The notes below the pieces were generated by a model. That model ran no database searches. It had not been told where the DNA came from and was given only the letters and a program-made list of their open reading frames with translations. DNA of 5,771 nucleotides from Chlamydiota bacterium (GTDB lineage Bacteria > Chlamydiota > Chlamydiia > Chlamydiales > JAJFMB01), in NCBI GenBank assembly GCA_021772355.1, contig JAJFMB010000131.1:1-5771 (forward strand), in the 5' to 3' direction. Shown piece by piece: positions 5,380 to 5,771 of the stretch (within the stretch, counting starts at the first letter, position 1; every line of letters starts with the position of its first letter). Made by a program: the position numbers and the translations under genes.

Positions 5380-5771
5380 GCCACTAAACTTTTTTCCATC
5401 GTGTCCACATAGAGCTTGTAATCTTTCTCTTCAAAGAGGATCAGGTGAATTTCATCAATTTTTCCCTCTTCACCATCAAGAAACTCTTGAATTGCCGTGA
5501 GCGCAATTTTTACAGCGCGACTCATCGGAAATCCATAGATTCCTGTGCTGATGGCCGGAAAGGCAATGGTTCTAGCTCCATTCTCCACAGCTAAACGTAA
5601 ACTATTGGTATAGGCGTTGTATAAGAGGCGATCTTCATCGTAGTCACCTCCGCGCCAGAGCGGCCCCACAGCGTGAATCACATACTGCGCCGATAACTTC
5701 CCGGCTGTCGTAATGACTGCCTCTCCGGTCAGGCACTTCCCCTGTTTTTCCCGTATCGCTTTACACTCTTC
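5376..5771 (-). CDS. Macro-domain protein, ADP-ribose binding / O-acetyl-ADP-ribose deacetylase-like (N-terminus outside window)
   Basis: The frame stays open to the window edge, so 131 C-terminal residues are seen and the start lies to the right. It reads [20 protein letters not shown], then [20 protein letters not shown], matching the MacroD/YmdB pattern of C..IR...G.CpTGeAviT..g.Lpa.yvIHaVGP. The phosphate-binding loop is intact as [12 protein letters not shown]. The missing part should hold the NAAN and GGGGVDGAIH motifs, about 40 residues. Such proteins bind ADP-ribose in the cytoplasm and commonly hydrolyse O-acetyl-ADP-ribose or remove mono-ADP-ribose from proteins. The GTG at 5679-5681 is internal to YVIHAVGP and is not the start. 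It precedes glycerate kinase in the same operon with a 4-bp overlap; the metabolic link between the two is unclear. Confidence 0.93.
   Translation of the reverse strand, partial: EECKAIREKQGKCLTGEAVITTAGKLSAQYVIHAVGPLWRGGDYDEDRLLYNAYTNSLRLAVENGARTIAFPAISTGIYGFPMSRAVKIALTAIQEFLDGEEGKIDEIHLILFEEKDYKLYVDTMEKSLVA

Noticed and set aside
5222..5500. Plus-strand frame spanning the glycerate kinase/macro-domain junction
   Set aside because: It is antisense to two strongly conserved genes and matches nothing I recognise.
5376..5681. A shorter macro-domain gene starting at GTG 5681
   Set aside because: The frame continues upstream with conserved macro-domain sequence (ECKAIRE, TGEAVIT), so the GTG is an internal Val.
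1..5771. CRISPR array, tRNA, transposase, toxin-antitoxin or defence system
   Set aside because: No direct-repeat array, cloverleaf, transposase motif or paired toxin/antitoxin frame is visible; the genes are mostly metabolic.

Overview
The window is a compact bacterial chromosomal segment of moderate GC (judged by eye, not computed). It holds nine protein-coding genes, two of them cut by the window edges, and no RNA gene, CRISPR array, insertion sequence or prophage gene that I can see. The source is probably a Gram-negative, possibly intracellular bacterium. The best clue is a secreted HAD-superfamily protein of the DUF2608 type, which I associate from memory with Chlamydia-like organisms (Parachlamydia, Waddlia and relatives) and with Legionella/Coxiella. 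Lineage is an inference; no marker gene here settles it.

Layout, left to right. (1) Plus strand, 1-1652: the 3' part of a nicotinate phosphoribosyltransferase gene (pncB) followed 21 bp later by nicotinamidase (pncA). Together they convert nicotinamide to nicotinate and then to nicotinate mononucleotide, feeding NAD synthesis. (2) Minus strand, 1634-1825: a 63-residue protein with two membrane segments, converging on pncA with a 19-bp 3' overlap. (3) Plus strand, 1912-3444: a tightly overlapped three-gene set made of a methyltransferase-like protein with a degraded SAM-binding loop, an exported HAD-family phosphatase-like protein, and a YggU/DUF167 protein. (4) Plus strand, 3532-4263: an unrecognised, charged, cysteine-free 243-residue protein. 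It is preceded by an AT-rich leader with two dyad-symmetric elements and a near-perfect Shine-Dalgarno sequence. (5) Minus strand, 4234-5771: a macro-domain protein (start outside the window) and a type I glycerate kinase, overlapping by ATGA. The kinase converges on gene (4) with a 30-bp 3' overlap.

Most of the content is ordinary metabolism. The pncB/pncA pair and the macro-domain gene share an NAD/ADP-ribose theme, but they lie in separate transcription units. The points most worth a second look are the dyad-rich control region at 3453-3510 and the orphan gene behind it, the methyltransferase fold without a GxGxG loop, the exported HAD protein, and the altered GEGR motif of glycerate kinase, which sits on a nine-base homopolymer. 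I see no evidence for a complete new defence, mobile or biosynthetic system.
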